From: Falciphora oryzae
Taxonomy: Eukaryota; Ascomycota; Sordariomycetes; Magnaporthales; Magnaporthaceae
DNA: 64,000 bases
Assembly (NCBI GenBank): GCA_000733355.1
Contig: JNVV01000017.1
Span: 232,934 to 296,933, forward strand
Reading direction: 5' to 3'
Shown here in pieces: positions 1 through 11,498 of the stretch (position 1 is the stretch's first letter; each line of letters starts with the position of its first letter). The notes beneath the pieces are model-generated. The model searched no databases. It saw only the letters and a program-made list of their open reading frames with translations, and was not told the origin of the DNA. A program made the translations under genes and the position numbers.

Positions 1-299
1 GCGGCCTTATGTTGTGAGGGAGGCGGGAGGAGGACGGTGGGAGGTTGTTGGGCCGTGTGAGTTTAGTCGGGCTGAGATGGAGGGGTTGAGGGGGTCATGG
101 GAGGACGGTAAGGCCGAAGAGTTGGTTTTTGTCTGACGGGGGGAGATTGTGGGTAGCCTCGTTGGATTTGATAGCACATAATTACACGGAGTTTGGGTGA
201 AGAAAAGCAAATACCCACTCGTTCAACTACCTAAACTACCCACCGGGAACACCTGGGCAGATGTCCCATGTCTTCAATCCTCGACAGCTGGTGAAGCGT

Positions 300-970
300 C
301 AACCTCTTAACCCGCGATGGTTCCTCCACCCTCCTGATTGTCGGCCCTTGGAACCGTAACAATCCCTCCACCCTCCTGAGTGTCAGCTCCTGGAACCGTG
401 ACAGTCAATCCACCCTCGTTCGTGTTGGCCACCGGAACCGCGACAGCTCCTCCAGCCACGTAAGCGTCAACCCCTTGAACCGCGACTGTCCCTCCGCTCT
501 CCCGAGTGTCCATCACCTGACCCACCATGGCCCCTTTTCCCTCCTGAGCACCAACCCGTTAAATCGCGACAGTCGCTCCGTCCTCGCTCGTGCCTGTCAC
601 TGGTCCGGCGACGAGTCCCCCGCCGCGTGAGCGTCAACCCCTTGAGCCACGACAGGTCCTCCAGCCGCGCGAGCGTTGGCCCATTGAGCCGCGGCCAGTC
701 CTCCACCCGCGTTGAGTGTCGACCCCTGGAACCGGGACAGGCCCTCCCGGGAGCGTGTTAGCCCCATGAGCGGCGACAGTCCCTTCACCCCCGTGAGCGT
801 TGGCCGCCGGAGCCACGACCGCCCCAGCACCCGCCTGAGCGAGAAACGCCTGAACCGCGGCAAGCCCCCCGCCCGCGTGAGCGAGGTGCGGCCCCGGAGG
901 CACAGCCGCCCCCACGATCCACCGCGTGCCGTTGGCTCCCAGCACCGTAATAGCATAACCATTCGGCCCC
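300..970 (-). repeat. 42-bp coding-type minisatellite
   Basis: Imperfect tandem array of about fourteen 42-bp units. Read on the minus strand it gives 14-residue units of the pattern [AD][NT]xxxGGxVAVxG[AV], for example DTQEGGGIVTVPRA and ANAHGGEGTVAAHG. The unit phase is kept over long stretches in two reading frames (307-528 and 634-999), so an ancestral repeat protein has been broken by a frameshift near 600. No start codon or family could be assigned. Confidence 0.6.
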
Positions 971-1281
971 TGGCCTAAGACAAACCCCCCGCCCGGCACC
1001 TACACCCCTTTCCAGTTCGCATAATCCCCTTCCCCCTCCCTCGCCAACGCCCGCATCGGATTTCCCCACCGCTCTTCCTCCCCGGTAACATAGCTCTCCA
1101 CCGCCCGCCACACTAACCTCTCCGCCTCCCCTGCTGCCCCCGCACAACCCGCATCGCCACCCGCCAGAACCCGCCCCCCGCAATCTCCAGGCGGCACTCC
1201 CCCTCCTCCTCCACCACCGCCGCCCACCCGACCTCGCGCAACGTTACGTCACACAGCTCCAACCTACTCCGAATATCATCT

Positions 1282-1362
1282 TTTGCAACCCTATTATTAA
1301 CGTGAGGCCCGGAGTTAAGCTTTTGGTCGAAAAGGATACCCAACCATCGTAAAGTGGCAGGT
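1282..1362 (-). mobile_element. Non-LTR (LINE/Tad-like) reverse transcriptase scrap
   Basis: A short minus-strand stretch reads LRWLGILFDQKLNSG followed by HVNNRVAK. This resembles the conserved 'LRWLGhxhDxxLxFxxHV' segment downstream of the catalytic core of fungal non-LTR retrotransposon reverse transcriptases. Nothing else of the element is recognisable on either side, so it is a tiny relic or a chance match. The assignment rests on memory of the motif only. Confidence 0.35.
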
Positions 1363-2126
1363 TTCCTAGGGCTTCCTATAGCTTGGTGTATGGTAAAGCC
1401 CTCCGCCGTAACCGCCCATCTTTGGCGAAGGCGCCGTCGACATGAAGGGATACTGGTTGCTGTAAGTACCCGGCCGTTTCCGAGGTGTCATGCATGGTAT
1501 TACCCCTGAACCCCTGAACAGGTTCTCCCCTCGTGCCTCGGCCGAATCCGGCCCGGACTCCCCAGCCGGCCTGTTCGGCCGTTGGAAGACAATCGCCGCC
1601 GCCCTGAAGCCTACCGGCCTGCAGAATGTCCTGACCTCCATTAACACCCGCTTTTCGATGGTGTCCGACAACGGCCGCCACCTCGCAAACGCCAAGTTAT
1701 GTATCATAGCATCTGGGGCGGGTAAAATGGGCGGCAGAAAAGATGGTATTCAGAGTAGGCTGTGACCGGAGGCCCTGCCTGGGAGGAAATCTCTATCTAC
1801 TGCGGCTTGGAGGCCCGTGCGGAGGGCCTGGCAGGGCCAGGGCACGTGGCCCCTTGGGTGCCGTGACAATTGCTGGCCACAGAAAAGGTGCTGCCGTCCT
1901 CGGTGGCGTGCCGGGCACGGCGGGCAGGCCTGCTAGAATCTAGGTACAAAGGGGGTGATTCCTCCAATCCGTATGCCTTGTGACAGCCGTCGGGCCTGCC
2001 TGCGGGTCGGTCTCGTTGGCAGGGTTGGAGGCCTTGTGCGTGCCGGGGGCTCTGGGGCTCTTGCTTTTGTGCGCGAAGGGTCTTGCGGAGGCTCGAAGGG
2101 TCTGGCAGGTGCCGGAGGCTCTAGGG

Positions 2127-2202
2127 CTCTTGTGCGTGCTCGAGGCTCTTGTACGTGCTCGAGGCTCTTGTACGCGCTCGAGGCTCTTGTGCGTGCCGGA
2201 GC
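2127..2202. repeat. 19-bp tandem repeat, four copies
   Basis: Four consecutive 19-bp units of the form CTCTTGTxCGxGCTCGAGG at 2127, 2146, 2165 and 2184; the last is divergent. Looser copies of the same GGCTCT motif extend upstream to about 2040. Confidence 0.75.
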
Positions 2203-2244
2203 CCTTCTTCGCGCTGGCGCGTGCGCCGGGCGTCCCTTTTTTCC

Positions 2245-2961
2245 TTATACATATCCAAGCTTGCGGATATCTCTTTCCATTGCTTTTACGTCTCGCGTCT
2301 CGACGAGGCCGGCGAGGGAGATCGGGCCGGAAGGGCCACTGGAGGGGGTGCCGGAGGGGGTGCCGGAGTAGGTGGTAAGTAGGGCCGGCGTTGGTTGAGT
2401 GCCGCAAACGTCACTCCAGACGTGCTTTATGAGCTTGGTGCGAGACCCGAAAACGCGGGCGCATTTGCGGCAAGCCAGGTCGTTGGAGCCAGACGTCGGA
2501 AGCGAGGGCGAGGGTGCCCGGTGTGAGGGTGTTTTGCGCGCAGGAGAGGGGGCTTGAGGGCAGCCGTGCAGGTGCGGGCAGGTGCAGGCTGGTCGGCCCT
2601 TTGACTTGGGGGAGGCCTTCTGGCGTGTAGGTGAAGGCATTCCGACGGAAGGTTGATTCGGTGGGGGAAGCGTGCGTCGGGCCAACGAAGGGGACGGCGA
2701 TTGACGGGGCGCCTCGGTCGGAGACGACGTGCCTCGTCTGGAGGCTTCCAAAGCCGATAATCTGGATCGACTTGTCGCTGATAATCCGGATCGACGACGT
2801 TCTGTTGGCGTGCGCCTCGGGGGAAGACGGCTTTGGCCTCTGGTCTGGAGAGGCGTTTCCGATTGCCGAACCGCTCTGGCCACCACGGAGGCCAGGGCCA
2901 GTGGCCGCGAGTCCAAGGTCCACATACTCCTGGCCTTTGTCGCCATGTTGTACCTGCCCAT
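2245..2961 (-). CDS. Putative single C2H2-like zinc-finger protein (hypothetical)
   Basis: Single-exon frame of 238 residues starting at ATG 2961. The N-terminal two-thirds is low-complexity, rich in Ser, Pro and Arg. Near residue 165 is the pattern CRKC-x12-H-x5-C (CRKCARVFGS then KLIKHVWSDVC), like a degenerate C2H2 finger in which the last ligand is Cys. The tail carries SGTPSGTPSSGPSG repeats. Such short Pro-rich zinc-finger proteins are common orphans in Sordariales and in some retroelement Gag proteins. It overlaps a decayed plus-strand CorA-like exon, so one of the two readings may be false. No function is claimed. Confidence 0.35.
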   Translation of the reverse strand: MGRYNMATKARSMWTLDSRPLALASVVARAVRQSETPLQTRGQSRLPPRRTPTERRRSGLSATSRSRLSALEASRRGTSSPTEAPRQSPSPSLARRTLPPPNQPSVGMPSPTRQKASPKSKGRPACTCPHLHGCPQAPSPARKTPSHRAPSPSLPTSGSNDLACRKCARVFGSRTKLIKHVWSDVCGTQPTPALLTTYSGTPSGTPSSGPSGPISLAGLVETRDVKAMERDIRKLGYV

Positions 2962-3265
2962 GACGGCGGTTGCGGTAAGTGCTCAAACCATCGAATGCAT
3001 GCTATTCCGGCTCTGACGTTACAAACCATCTTTTCCATGCCCATCTTCGCCTTCCATAACGACTGGTGTGATCTCCGCTTCTCCAGACTCGGGCCCTATC
3101 GTCTCGGGCTACTTCTGGATCTTCCTTGCCGTCGCCCTGACCACCTTCTTCACCAGCGAGGGATGGTGGCGCTTCGCCGGCCGCCGGAGCCACTGGTCTG
3201 CCCACCTCGCTGGAAAACTGGTCAAATATGGAAGGAAAGGCCCGACGTGGGGTAGCAACTGCTAA
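2830..3265 (+). pseudogene. CorA-like membrane protein, C-terminal fragment
   Basis: The plus strand encodes the two-transmembrane tail typical of fungal CorA-like or ankyrin-CorA proteins. It reads KVHILLAFVAMLYLPMTAVA (ending about 2973), then after a GTAAGT donor TIFSMPIFAFHNDW, then DSGPIVSGYFWIFLAVALTT ending in a stop at 3265. The pieces lie in different frames: the last two are separated by a single-base shift near 3065, with no plausible intron between them. The cytoplasmic N-terminal domain is not visible. In the intact family this tail anchors the protein in the membrane. Confidence 0.4.
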
Positions 3266-3531
3266 GGTGGCAATGTGAAGGCAGCAGAGGAAGGCGGCAT
3301 CGTGTTTTCCTTGCGAAACGTGAAAAATAGAAAGAACTGCATTGGAAGAAGGCACGAACAGTTTTGAGGAAAGAACTGCATTGGAAATTGGAAGAAGGCA
3401 CGAACAGTCTCTGGCCAGCTGCACCAAAACTACCAGCAAATCTCCAGGCTTTGTGAACTCTTCTTTTTCCGACTCCAGCGCGAAGAGATCATTCGGTGTT
3501 GTACTGCTGACCTACCAATTTGAACAGATAC

Positions 3532-3563
3532 CACACACACACACGCACACACACACACACACA
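3532..3563. repeat. (CA)n microsatellite
   Basis: About 16 CA dinucleotides with one G interruption, ending 11 nt before the ATG at 3575, so it lies in the presumed 5' leader of the next gene. Confidence 0.95.
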
Positions 3564-3574
3564 ACTCGGACAAG

Positions 3575-4092
3575 ATGTTCGAGAACTGGCCAGCCTTTGG
3601 CAGCTTGCTGGTGGCCATTCTGGCCTTTCGCCTGGTGTCGCCGGGGGCCTGGGCCCTCAAAGAGGGTGGTCTTGGCGACAAGATCACGGCCTGGTGGAAG
3701 GGGGTGGTGCCCAAGCCTTGGCCCTCCCAGGAGCCCCGGACGGCGATCGGTTGGTGCCGGGTTTGGCTCGCGACCGTCCTGGCTTTGCTCGTCCTGGTCC
3801 CCTTCCGCCTCGTCGGGCTTGTGCTCCATTGGAGCTTTTGCGTCGACTTTTTCCGTGTCGTCGTCGCTGGCTTCGGGAACGACGGCATGTGGCTCTGGGT
3901 GTGGCTGGTCAAGCCAGCATGCATGCCGCTCTGGGACTGGCTGGTCAAGGCATGCATGCGGGTTTGGCAGAAACTTCGCCGTGGCAGCCAGCCCCAGCCC
4001 GACTTGGAGATGGGACTGCGAACCGCCTCCAACCCAGTCCTGCCGCCGCTTGACCCCGGCCCACCCTTCTCGGGGGTGCTCGCCGACCCAGC

Positions 4093-4137
<45 letters not shown>

Positions 4138-4300
4138 GTCGCCGCCGTCGCCGCCGTCGCCGCCCGCCATCGGCCCAGTCCTGCTCGGTGGCTCTGCCGC
4201 CGCCGGACCCCTGACCAGAACCTCGGCCGAGCTGCTCCTCCCGGCCAATCTCCGGCTCAGGCTGACCACTTTCCGCGAGGAGAGTGATGGCTCCAACTAA
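3575..4300 (+). CDS. Hypothetical membrane protein with polyglutamine tract
   Basis: Single-exon frame of 241 residues from ATG 3575. Two hydrophobic regions suggest membrane insertion: residues about 6-27 and 60-100 (WLATVLALLVLVPFRLVGLV). The C-terminal half is Pro-rich and holds 14 consecutive glutamines encoded by a pure CAG run, followed by PSPPSPPSPP from a CCGTCG run. No catalytic motif or known domain is recognised. The start is chosen because it is the first ATG after the CA microsatellite. The length variability expected of the CAG run would make this locus polymorphic. Its status as a real gene is inferred only from its coherent composition. Confidence 0.5.
4094..4135 (+). repeat. 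(CAG)14 trinucleotide run
   Basis: Fourteen uninterrupted CAG codons inside the membrane-protein gene, followed directly by imperfect CCGTCG hexamers (4137-4165). Confidence 0.97.
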
Positions 4301-4344
4301 GGAGTGATGTGGAACGCCCTGGTGTTGGCAGGTATAACCTGCAG

Positions 4345-6340
4345 TGAGGGCTTCGGCCACTTTCTTTTCTCGTCTTTTTTTTGTCTCTTGTGCTCATCGT
4401 CGTCTGTTTCTTGGTCTGGGTTTTCTTATTTTTGATTTACATCATTTTTACCCGCCAACGTTAGGGGGGTTCCCTTGGGGAGGGGAACGGATGGCGAAGC
4501 CGGATTCTGCACCTCCCCGTGGGGCCATCTGGAAACCTGGCTGCCGTCGAGGTGGCCAAGGCTAACGCAGAAACGCACTGACATGGCATCTGTCGCGGCC
4601 TCCCATCCACTCGCTGGGGCTGCCTTCGACTCTCTGGGACTCTCTGGGACTGCCTTCGAACGAGCACCGATATGCTGTGACCCCCGGTCAAGCTGTCTTC
4701 TTTGCACCGGGGCTCGATTCCGACCAGGCACAGCACGCAGCTCGATCGAACTCAGCCAAACGAACTCGAACCGGCCGACTCCACCATACTTTGCGTGTGT
4801 ACAAGCGCGTTCCAGTCTTTCAGGTGGAACTCGGGAGCACATCTCCATACCAGCTCCTTAAGGTACGTGTGTTGTGTGCTGTGTGCTGTTTCATGTTTGG
4901 TCGTGGTCGGCAGTACGCCCGATTCTTCGCTGCGCAATTCGTCTTCTCGCGCTTCTTTTTCTGCGAACCATCAACTATTCTCTTCCCACGGACAACTCTT
5001 ATCTTTGCCTTCACTAGGCTGCCTTCGTTGCTCCGGTGGCCCTCCCGATCCCAGCGTCGCTGGCGTCGACCCGGTCGCGCCGACCCAGCCGCACGGCTGC
5101 GTTAATGACGCACATCCACGCCAAACTGAAGTATGTTTGACCATGTTCCATTTGTTCCCTGCATCCCCTGTAGTTCCTTTCGATGCTGGCAGGCCGTTGG
5201 CGTCCGACATTAACACCCAGGCTGACCATTTGCCAGAGCAGCTTAGGGGCTCTATCGGGCTGAAGAGACAGATGTCTTCGGGCTCGCCCTCGGTCTCCAT
5301 ACTGCGCCCGCCGGCGCCCGACGATGGTAAATGGCGCTCGTGTGCCTGGCGCCACTGCACATTGCCACCGAGCCTCGGCGAGACTGCCAGTGCCACTGCA
5401 CGGCCCAGACCAAGCTCAGGCTGATCGGGGACGCCCACGAGAGGTAACGCCTGGTGTTTTTGACCTCATACGGAGCGGCCGCATTCAGGCCGGGTCAAAG
5501 GCATGTATAGCCTCGCTGGTTCCCTCCTGCGAGCTCTGTGGTCCCATTTAGTACTGCTATTTTGCTAACTTTTTCCACGTCGATTGTAGCGACATAACTA
5601 GGAAAAGCTCGCGCTCGCTTTTCGCACGGGCACGCGGTTGGATCCAGCCATATCTGATGGAAATACTGCTATCTCCGAAGCTGGCAGGGCCCCGGGTGCT
5701 AGAACTCTGTTGCTCGCAAATGCCCCTGACGCCACACGAGGTTCCATCTACCAAGCTCCGCCTGACACGCTTCTGAATTTGGAGTGCCCAGCCACTTTGA
5801 CAACCACAGCACCCTGCGGCTTCTCTCGCTGCTCTTCGAGCATCTCCGACGACCAGCAGCATGTGGGCACCACACATCGGCTTCAGGCACCGACGGATAA
5901 CACCCGTCCCGCGTTCAAAGCTTGAACCCCATCGAGCAGCCGTATGCGTGACAAATGCAGACATCACACTCCAACTGCATAGCAGCACCGAACTTATTTT
6001 TCATTCCATCCTTTGTCTTGATGCATTACGTTCTCTATTTTGTACAGTTGAAGAAGATAGGTAGTTAGATATTGGCCCACGCAAACCCTTTCACTCCCCG
6101 CATTCGCCTAATAGTGTTTACCTTTGAGTTTTGGATAAACCTCCATGCTGTACTTGCGCAGAAACGCTTTGGCCCCCCGTGCTCCGCTATCTCGCGTGGC
6201 TTTCGGAGAAAGCAGGATCGCTGTATATATTACTATCAAACTGCCATGCTCAAGTGATTTCTTCCCTTTCCACCGCTCGCCCAGCACTTTTTAGCGAGTC
6301 TACCACGCTCCCAGCGATATCGGCAGCCACCGCAAACTAT
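4345..6340. other. Intergenic, no supportable gene
   Basis: Several open frames exist on both strands but none has coherent composition, a splice pattern or a recognisable domain. One plus-strand stretch at about 5022-5125 reads AFVAPVALPIPASLASTRSR, Arg/Ser/Ala-rich like a targeting peptide, but leads nowhere. I see no gene here. Confidence 0.5.
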
Positions 6341-6348
6341 CAAGCACA

Positions 6349-7877
6349 ATGGCAACGAACACAGCAAATCGTCCTGTCGGCGGGAACTTATAGAAGCGCC
6401 TGGACGACTTCCGTCGCCTGGGTTTATTCGCCGGCAGCCACCACACATTGGAAACACATTTTCTTCCGCACCACCTACTGCAACAGAGGCTGAAGTCCCA
6501 CCGACCTATGAGGAGGCGGTTCAACAGCAGCCAGAGGATCGGGATGGAGGCCAGCCCAGCGGTAGCGTTACAGCAAATAATGTAGCCGGAGACGCACCCA
6601 GCGCTTCCACGTCGACGATTACCAGCCTAGATCCCCTCGTGGCAGCTCTCCTCCACAACAAGGCACGCAGTCCCATGTACCGTTTGCCATCACCCATCCT
6701 CAACCAGGTCGTCAAGCTTTTGGACATTAAAACCCGCTCGCGTTTGCGCCACACCTCAGGCCTCTTCTTCAACTTTGCAAAGCAACTGGGGAAGCCAGTC
6801 CAGCCAGCAGCACCGGCACAAAACGAATCTCTTGCGAGCGTTTACAAAAGATTGCCGAACCTCTGCACCGGCTGTATATGTGCGGCCTCCCAACCCGATT
6901 TCGAGCAAAAGTGCGCCGCCGCATTCGATACTTATCTCTACTGCAACTGGTGCGGACTGGAGCACCAGGTCTGGCTTTTCTCCCCGGCGCAACGCAACGT
7001 GGATTTCGACAACGTTAAAAAGAGATGGTGCATCGCGTATGAGGGTCAACTACGGCTTTGCGCTCACAAGGCAATTCGCCTTGGGGAGCTTGGTTCCATG
7101 GTACGGCTGGCACCGCCGGGGCCGGGATCGGGCAAAGTCGTTATTAACAAAACCCTGGCGTCGTGCAGCCACCCGAGCCATAAAACCACGTGTTGCGGCT
7201 CCAAACCCATGTTGGCAGAAAGGGTGCATGCTAATGGCTAAAGAGACCTGAATTGGAGCTGGTACACAAACATACCGGTACTACCGGACCGCGAGCCGAC
7301 GGCACGGCATCTCCGAAATCAGCTGGAGGAAATGCGTCGAACTGTCGGAAGGTATATTGTACCTCCAAGGACGCCTGGCGATTTCCCGGAGCTGCGTTGC
7401 ATCGACCCCCGGAACTGCGGATGCGTTCGATACGAAGGCTCGGAACTCCTTCCTTGCAAAGGTGTCCCTGCGTGGTGGCGGCAAAGCAATTGCAAACCAG
7501 TCCCCCAGACAGCTTCCAGTTCGAGACGCGAGGCATTGCCTTTTGCCAAAACCCACAAAGCCTATGCTTCAACATCCAGGTCGGAGGAAGCTCTAACTAG
7601 GTATGTGCTACTTGGCCAATGTCCGGAAACTTCAAGCCGCGGTGTCTCATGCATTACTGTCAAATGGGGGGCGATATTTGCTGTTTCTCGAAACTTCGAC
7701 TCCTGGATGTACGAGTGGTGCGCCGCCCTCGATCCGGGCTCGTACGGCGGCGGCGGCATCACCAGGGATTCCGATTTCCGGAATATCACATGGTGCAACT
7801 CGCCCGGCTGCGTGAACTATTCACGGTCAGATTGGAGGTTTAGGAAGCCTCGGTGGCGAGAGCATAGCAGGGGTTAG
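6349..7877 (+). pseudogene. Conserved F-box-like fungal protein, broken by frameshift and stop
   Basis: From about 6384 to 7877 one frame stays open except for a single TAA at 7239-7241. It contains a Pro-rich acidic lead (EVPPTYEEAVQQQPEDRDGG), an F-box-like segment (MYRLPSPILNQVVKLLD then RSRLRHTSGLFFNF, about 6675-6780) and many Cys residues downstream (CTGC, CNWC, CGC). The likely start MATNTANRPVG is ATG 6349, one frame off, so a one-base shift lies in the G-rich stretch near 6380. After the TAA the frame continues with coherent sequence (NWSWYTNIPVLPDREP). TAA is one C-to-T step from CAA. F-box proteins recruit substrates to SCF ubiquitin ligases; this copy looks inactive, unless the codon is a sequencing error. 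Confidence 0.5.
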
Positions 7878-7879
7878 CT

Positions 7880-8200
7880 GCGACCGTGGAGGGGAGATGG
7901 AAAGTGAGCGCGCCCTTGCAGACGTGGCTAGCCCTGTCCGCAACGACATCTTGTCGATTTTGTCCAATTTTCGCATTTTCAATGGAAGAATGTTGTTCGG
8001 TTATTACAAAGGAGGTGGGGCCCTACAGTCCGGGGTAAGCGTGTATGGAACCCAGAGAGTCTCCTACCCTCCATCGTCTTACTTCAGTTCTTTAGAGATA
8101 CAGGTCATTCCTCTAGGCCTGCTGCTGTGAAAACTTTTGTAAAACACCCTTCCTCGTCTCGATTCTTTTGATCGTATCCAAAGCCGCCCCAATGTCCTCC
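7880..8200. other. Intergenic, nothing recognised
   Basis: No coding signal, repeat or RNA gene seen between the broken F-box-like gene and the ankyrin fragment. Confidence 0.5.
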
Positions 8201-8529
8201 TTTTCTTGAGTTATCCTAAGCCGGAGCTTGGCACCTTGGCTGACTTTTGATTCGGTTCGTAGGCCAAGTTGCTAATCGTCGATAGTTTGATCAGGTGACG
8301 AGCTGGCACTAACATATGTTCCAACATCTTACAGGCGACTTCCCAGTCATCCCTCGGCGCCAAGGATATCCTATCATGGGATCTGCCGTAATCCCTCCCC
8401 ATCGACTTCCCCATCTTCCCTGGCATGCCATCTTGTAGGGCCCGGTGACAGCACGATTGCTCGACATAACCGTAGTCGAGTGCCATGCTAGGAGTGCGCC
8501 CATCGGGGAGCAAGGGGCACGAGCAGGCA

Positions 8530-8800
8530 TCAGAGGCAAGGAAGTCCTTGGAATATCCAAGGAGCGGCTTTGAATTCGGCATTCCTTTTGCGTTCCGATG
8601 CCTCGGAAGTAAGAATCGCTTGTAAAAACGCAGGAAAGGGGCGTGTGGTCTTGGTGGTCGATTGTTTCCGGATTTGCGCCGTTTTGTAGAAGAAGGTCAA
8701 CATATTTCGCCCGGGCTGCGGCAAACAGGCACTGCATACCTGGTCGACCGTATGAATTTTCCCCGACCCCATTCTCGGAATCGCCAGCGACAAGAAGCAA
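8530..8800 (-). pseudogene. Ankyrin-repeat fragment
   Basis: The minus strand reads VDLLLQNGANPETIDHQDHT followed by PLSC (about 8630-8700), a near-canonical junction of two ankyrin repeats (LLLxxGAxxxxxDxxGxTPL). The frame is lost within 60 bases on either side and no start or other repeat is found. It is a relic of an ankyrin protein of the kind abundant in Sordariales accessory regions. Confidence 0.45.
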
Positions 8801-9603
8801 ACATCACGTAGTCTTCAAAAAAGTTTGATGGCAAATCGCCGGTCCCAGGTGGATTGCACGTCCTTAGGTCCTGGGTTAGAGCGGCCTAGACAACGGAAGT
8901 CGCGTTATCACACTCAACCGGGTGGAGGTTATACACAACGGCGATGACAGTAAGGGAGATTGGGAGGAGGAGGAAAAGGTGAAAACTGTCCAGGTTTTTT
9001 ACAAGGCGTTCATGATACGAGGGACATTGCCGATCCTTGCGTGCATGTTTTGTTATCGCAAATATAGCAGGTTCAAACCGGAAGAGGCGAGTCTGGTCGA
9101 GAAGCGTGACGGCTCGCCCTTCCAATGCCTTCGGTGCCTCCCGAGTGGGGAAAAGATCCAGGGGGGTGGGTTGTGTTGAGTGTCGCGAGAGCGACCACAC
9201 GTCAGGCAGCGTGCTTGCGGGCGACGCGCGAGTGGTCGCCCAGGACACCGTGCTCGAGCGCGAAGGTGGCCAAGAGGCGGAGCCGGTCGAGACTGCCGCT
9301 GCTGTGCTGCCTTGCATTATTTCCGCAGGCAGCGCGCAAGGCTTCGGGCCAGCCTGAGTCGCCTGCGCAAACTTCATGAACAGCTCTGGTGCATCGCCAC
9401 ATGTTCTTGAACACTGGATGAACATTATGTTGATTGAAAGAAAGTGCCGCAGGATTCAATGAGGGACACTTGAGATCCTGTGCCGCCACGTGCCACTGCA
9501 CCGTGTCGCGCTCCAAGTGTTTTCAAGCCGTAGATTTCTCCTCTTTTCGGCGATATAGCGCCAACATCTATCGTTCTACATCCAGGCCGCGCGCTCGGTC
9601 CCG

Positions 9604-9958
9604 GCGATACTCGACTGTGCGTACCTGTCCATGCCGCCGCCCGAAAGGCGCACCAAGACGTGGCCATCCTGTATATTCCCGACGCCATGGGCATCTCGCG
9701 GAACAGCCAGCCGATCGCGGACCGGTACGCCGCCAACGGCTACACCACGCTAATTGTCGACGCCTCCGATGGCGACCCCATTTTGCTCAACCGCGCCGAG
9801 GAGTTCGGCTTTTAGAAGGGCTCCGGCGGCAAGAACCCCCACACTACCGAGGCCGTCGACCCCATCGATGAGGCCGCCATCAAGACTCTCTGGGACGAGC
9901 AAGGCCCCAAGAAGCTCGGAGTCGTTGGCTACGGCTTCGGCGCAGAGGTAAGAAAGCT
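9604..9958 (+). pseudogene. Dienelactone hydrolase family remnant
   Basis: The frame reads DVAILYIPDAMGISRNSQP, RYAANGYTTLIVDASDGD, LNRAEEFGF-stop-KGSGGKN and KKLGVVGYGFGAE, matching the N-terminal half of fungal dienelactone hydrolase (alpha/beta hydrolase) proteins. Two lesions are visible. An in-frame TAG at 9813-9815 lies where relatives have a residue inside GFDFxKW; it is one C-to-T step from CAG. The nucleophile elbow, normally GYCFGA, reads GYGFGA, so the catalytic Cys is replaced by Gly. The C-terminal half is missing after a GTAAGA at about 9950. Functional members hydrolyse dienelactones and related esters in aromatic breakdown. Confidence 0.75.
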
Positions 9959-9959
9959 T

Positions 9960-11498
9960 TCATGCCATCCGACGGCGACGAGATTGCGTGATCCGCCGCC
10001 TTTCGACCGCCTTCCTCCAGCAACCCGCCATGGCCTCCTCCAGCCCTCTCCCGTCTGGTCACTTGCTGGCACACGTTCCATGACACCAGCAATCTTTCCA
10101 CCACCGTGAAGAGCACCGCCCACGAAGCAAGTCAGCTAATAAAGAAGCTCCACAATAGCCGTCTAGCAGCCGCAAGCGCCCAATGATGGCGAGGTCGTCG
10201 CGTCTGTGCTGCGTACCCTCGAATCGGCCTGGGGAGGACGGGACGGCTCGGGCAGATTCGCGCCTTGTCGGCTTCTCAAGGCGTCGTGACCGATATGCTC
10301 TGCGGCCGCAAGGTCCCTGGGTGTCTTGGCCTCTCGAAGGTGGAGAGGTCGATGCGGTGGTGATGGGACGATGGCCAACCCAGCCGCACCCTTGCGTCGG
10401 CCCAGTTTTGGCCTCTTCAGAGCCGTAAAACGGGCCGCCTGTGCCCAAAACTGGGGCTTGATGCAAGACCGCAGCCGCCACGTTCCACTCGCCGAACGCA
10501 AGAGACGTCACCAGTGGTACGACCTGCTCGACACCGTGCTCGCCGGCCTCGTAAAATCTGTCCTTGTCCTGGCCGGGGTCGACTACTGTATGTGCCGCCG
10601 ACGTGATCCTCTTCCTTCATCTTCTCGTACTAGCGAAGGAAGAAGTTGGCCGTCAGTCGGGAGGTGGCCGGCCGGGTTAACCGGGATACCCCGGAGCGCC
10701 TTAGGAAAGAGCGTGGGCGCAACGCGCGTGGCCGCCTCTAAAAGCCCGTGCGCGCGCCGGTCGGGGAGGACGTGGGTGTTGGGCACGAAACCCGGAAACG
10801 GCGTGGCGGTTCATGGCTGGATACGGAGCGGACGAGGTGTATTCGGGATGGACGATTGGGAGGAGCCGTCACTCGCGTCGTTCTCCACCCCTTCCTCTTT
10901 GCCTGCTTCCTCGAGAACCGACGCCTATGACATCTCGAGATGCTCGCGGCGTCACGGCCCGGATCGAAGCCCCACAATGAGTTGGCAAATCTGTCGGGAT
11001 CCTCGCAGAACCTCCGGGTATAGCCAAGGGCATATACGCCGCTGTCCTCGTCGTTCGCTTGCCGAGGAATAGAGTTGACTTGACGGCCAGGCTTCTTTGG
11101 GACGTTGTCGTGGGCGTTTATGTTCTTCCTTCACATTTCGCCCAAAATATGGCGGCTTAGAAGGCTGCCAGCCCGAGAATGGTCGCGGCCCGCCAAGGAA
11201 TCCAGGTAAAGGATTTTAAAACCACCGGTGGCACTGTCGAAAACCCGAGCTGGGTTGCAGATGATTGCCGTCCACCAATGGCTTTTGGCGAACCGATGTC
11301 GACTCCTCGTCCCAGCCACCCTTGAAGGAACTGATGGCAGGCGACCACGTTCCGGCGACTTCCTCGCCGAGCGGAGGGAATGGCGGCGCTGGTGACGGTA
11401 TGGTGGTATTGTCCGGCAAACGCCTTGAAGGCAACTTCCCCGTCAACAGTTACTCACCTCGAACGCGGCTCTTTCGCCTCGGCAAGCGAGCCTCGACC
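9960..11498. other. Intergenic before assembly gap, no supportable gene
   Basis: A plus-strand open frame covers 10326-11072 but has shadow-like Arg-rich composition after residue 90. Its first part (HQWYDLLDTVLAGLVKSVLV) could be an exon, but there is no partner exon or domain. No call is made. Confidence 0.4.

Noticed and set aside
3430..4360. Minus-strand frames with polyCys or polyLeu runs
   Set aside because: Generated by reading the CAG repeat in other frames; the plus-strand frame has a plausible start and membrane segments.
10326..11072. 248-codon plus-strand frame
   Set aside because: Arg/Ser-rich shadow-like composition after the first 90 codons, no splice partner and no recognisable domain.
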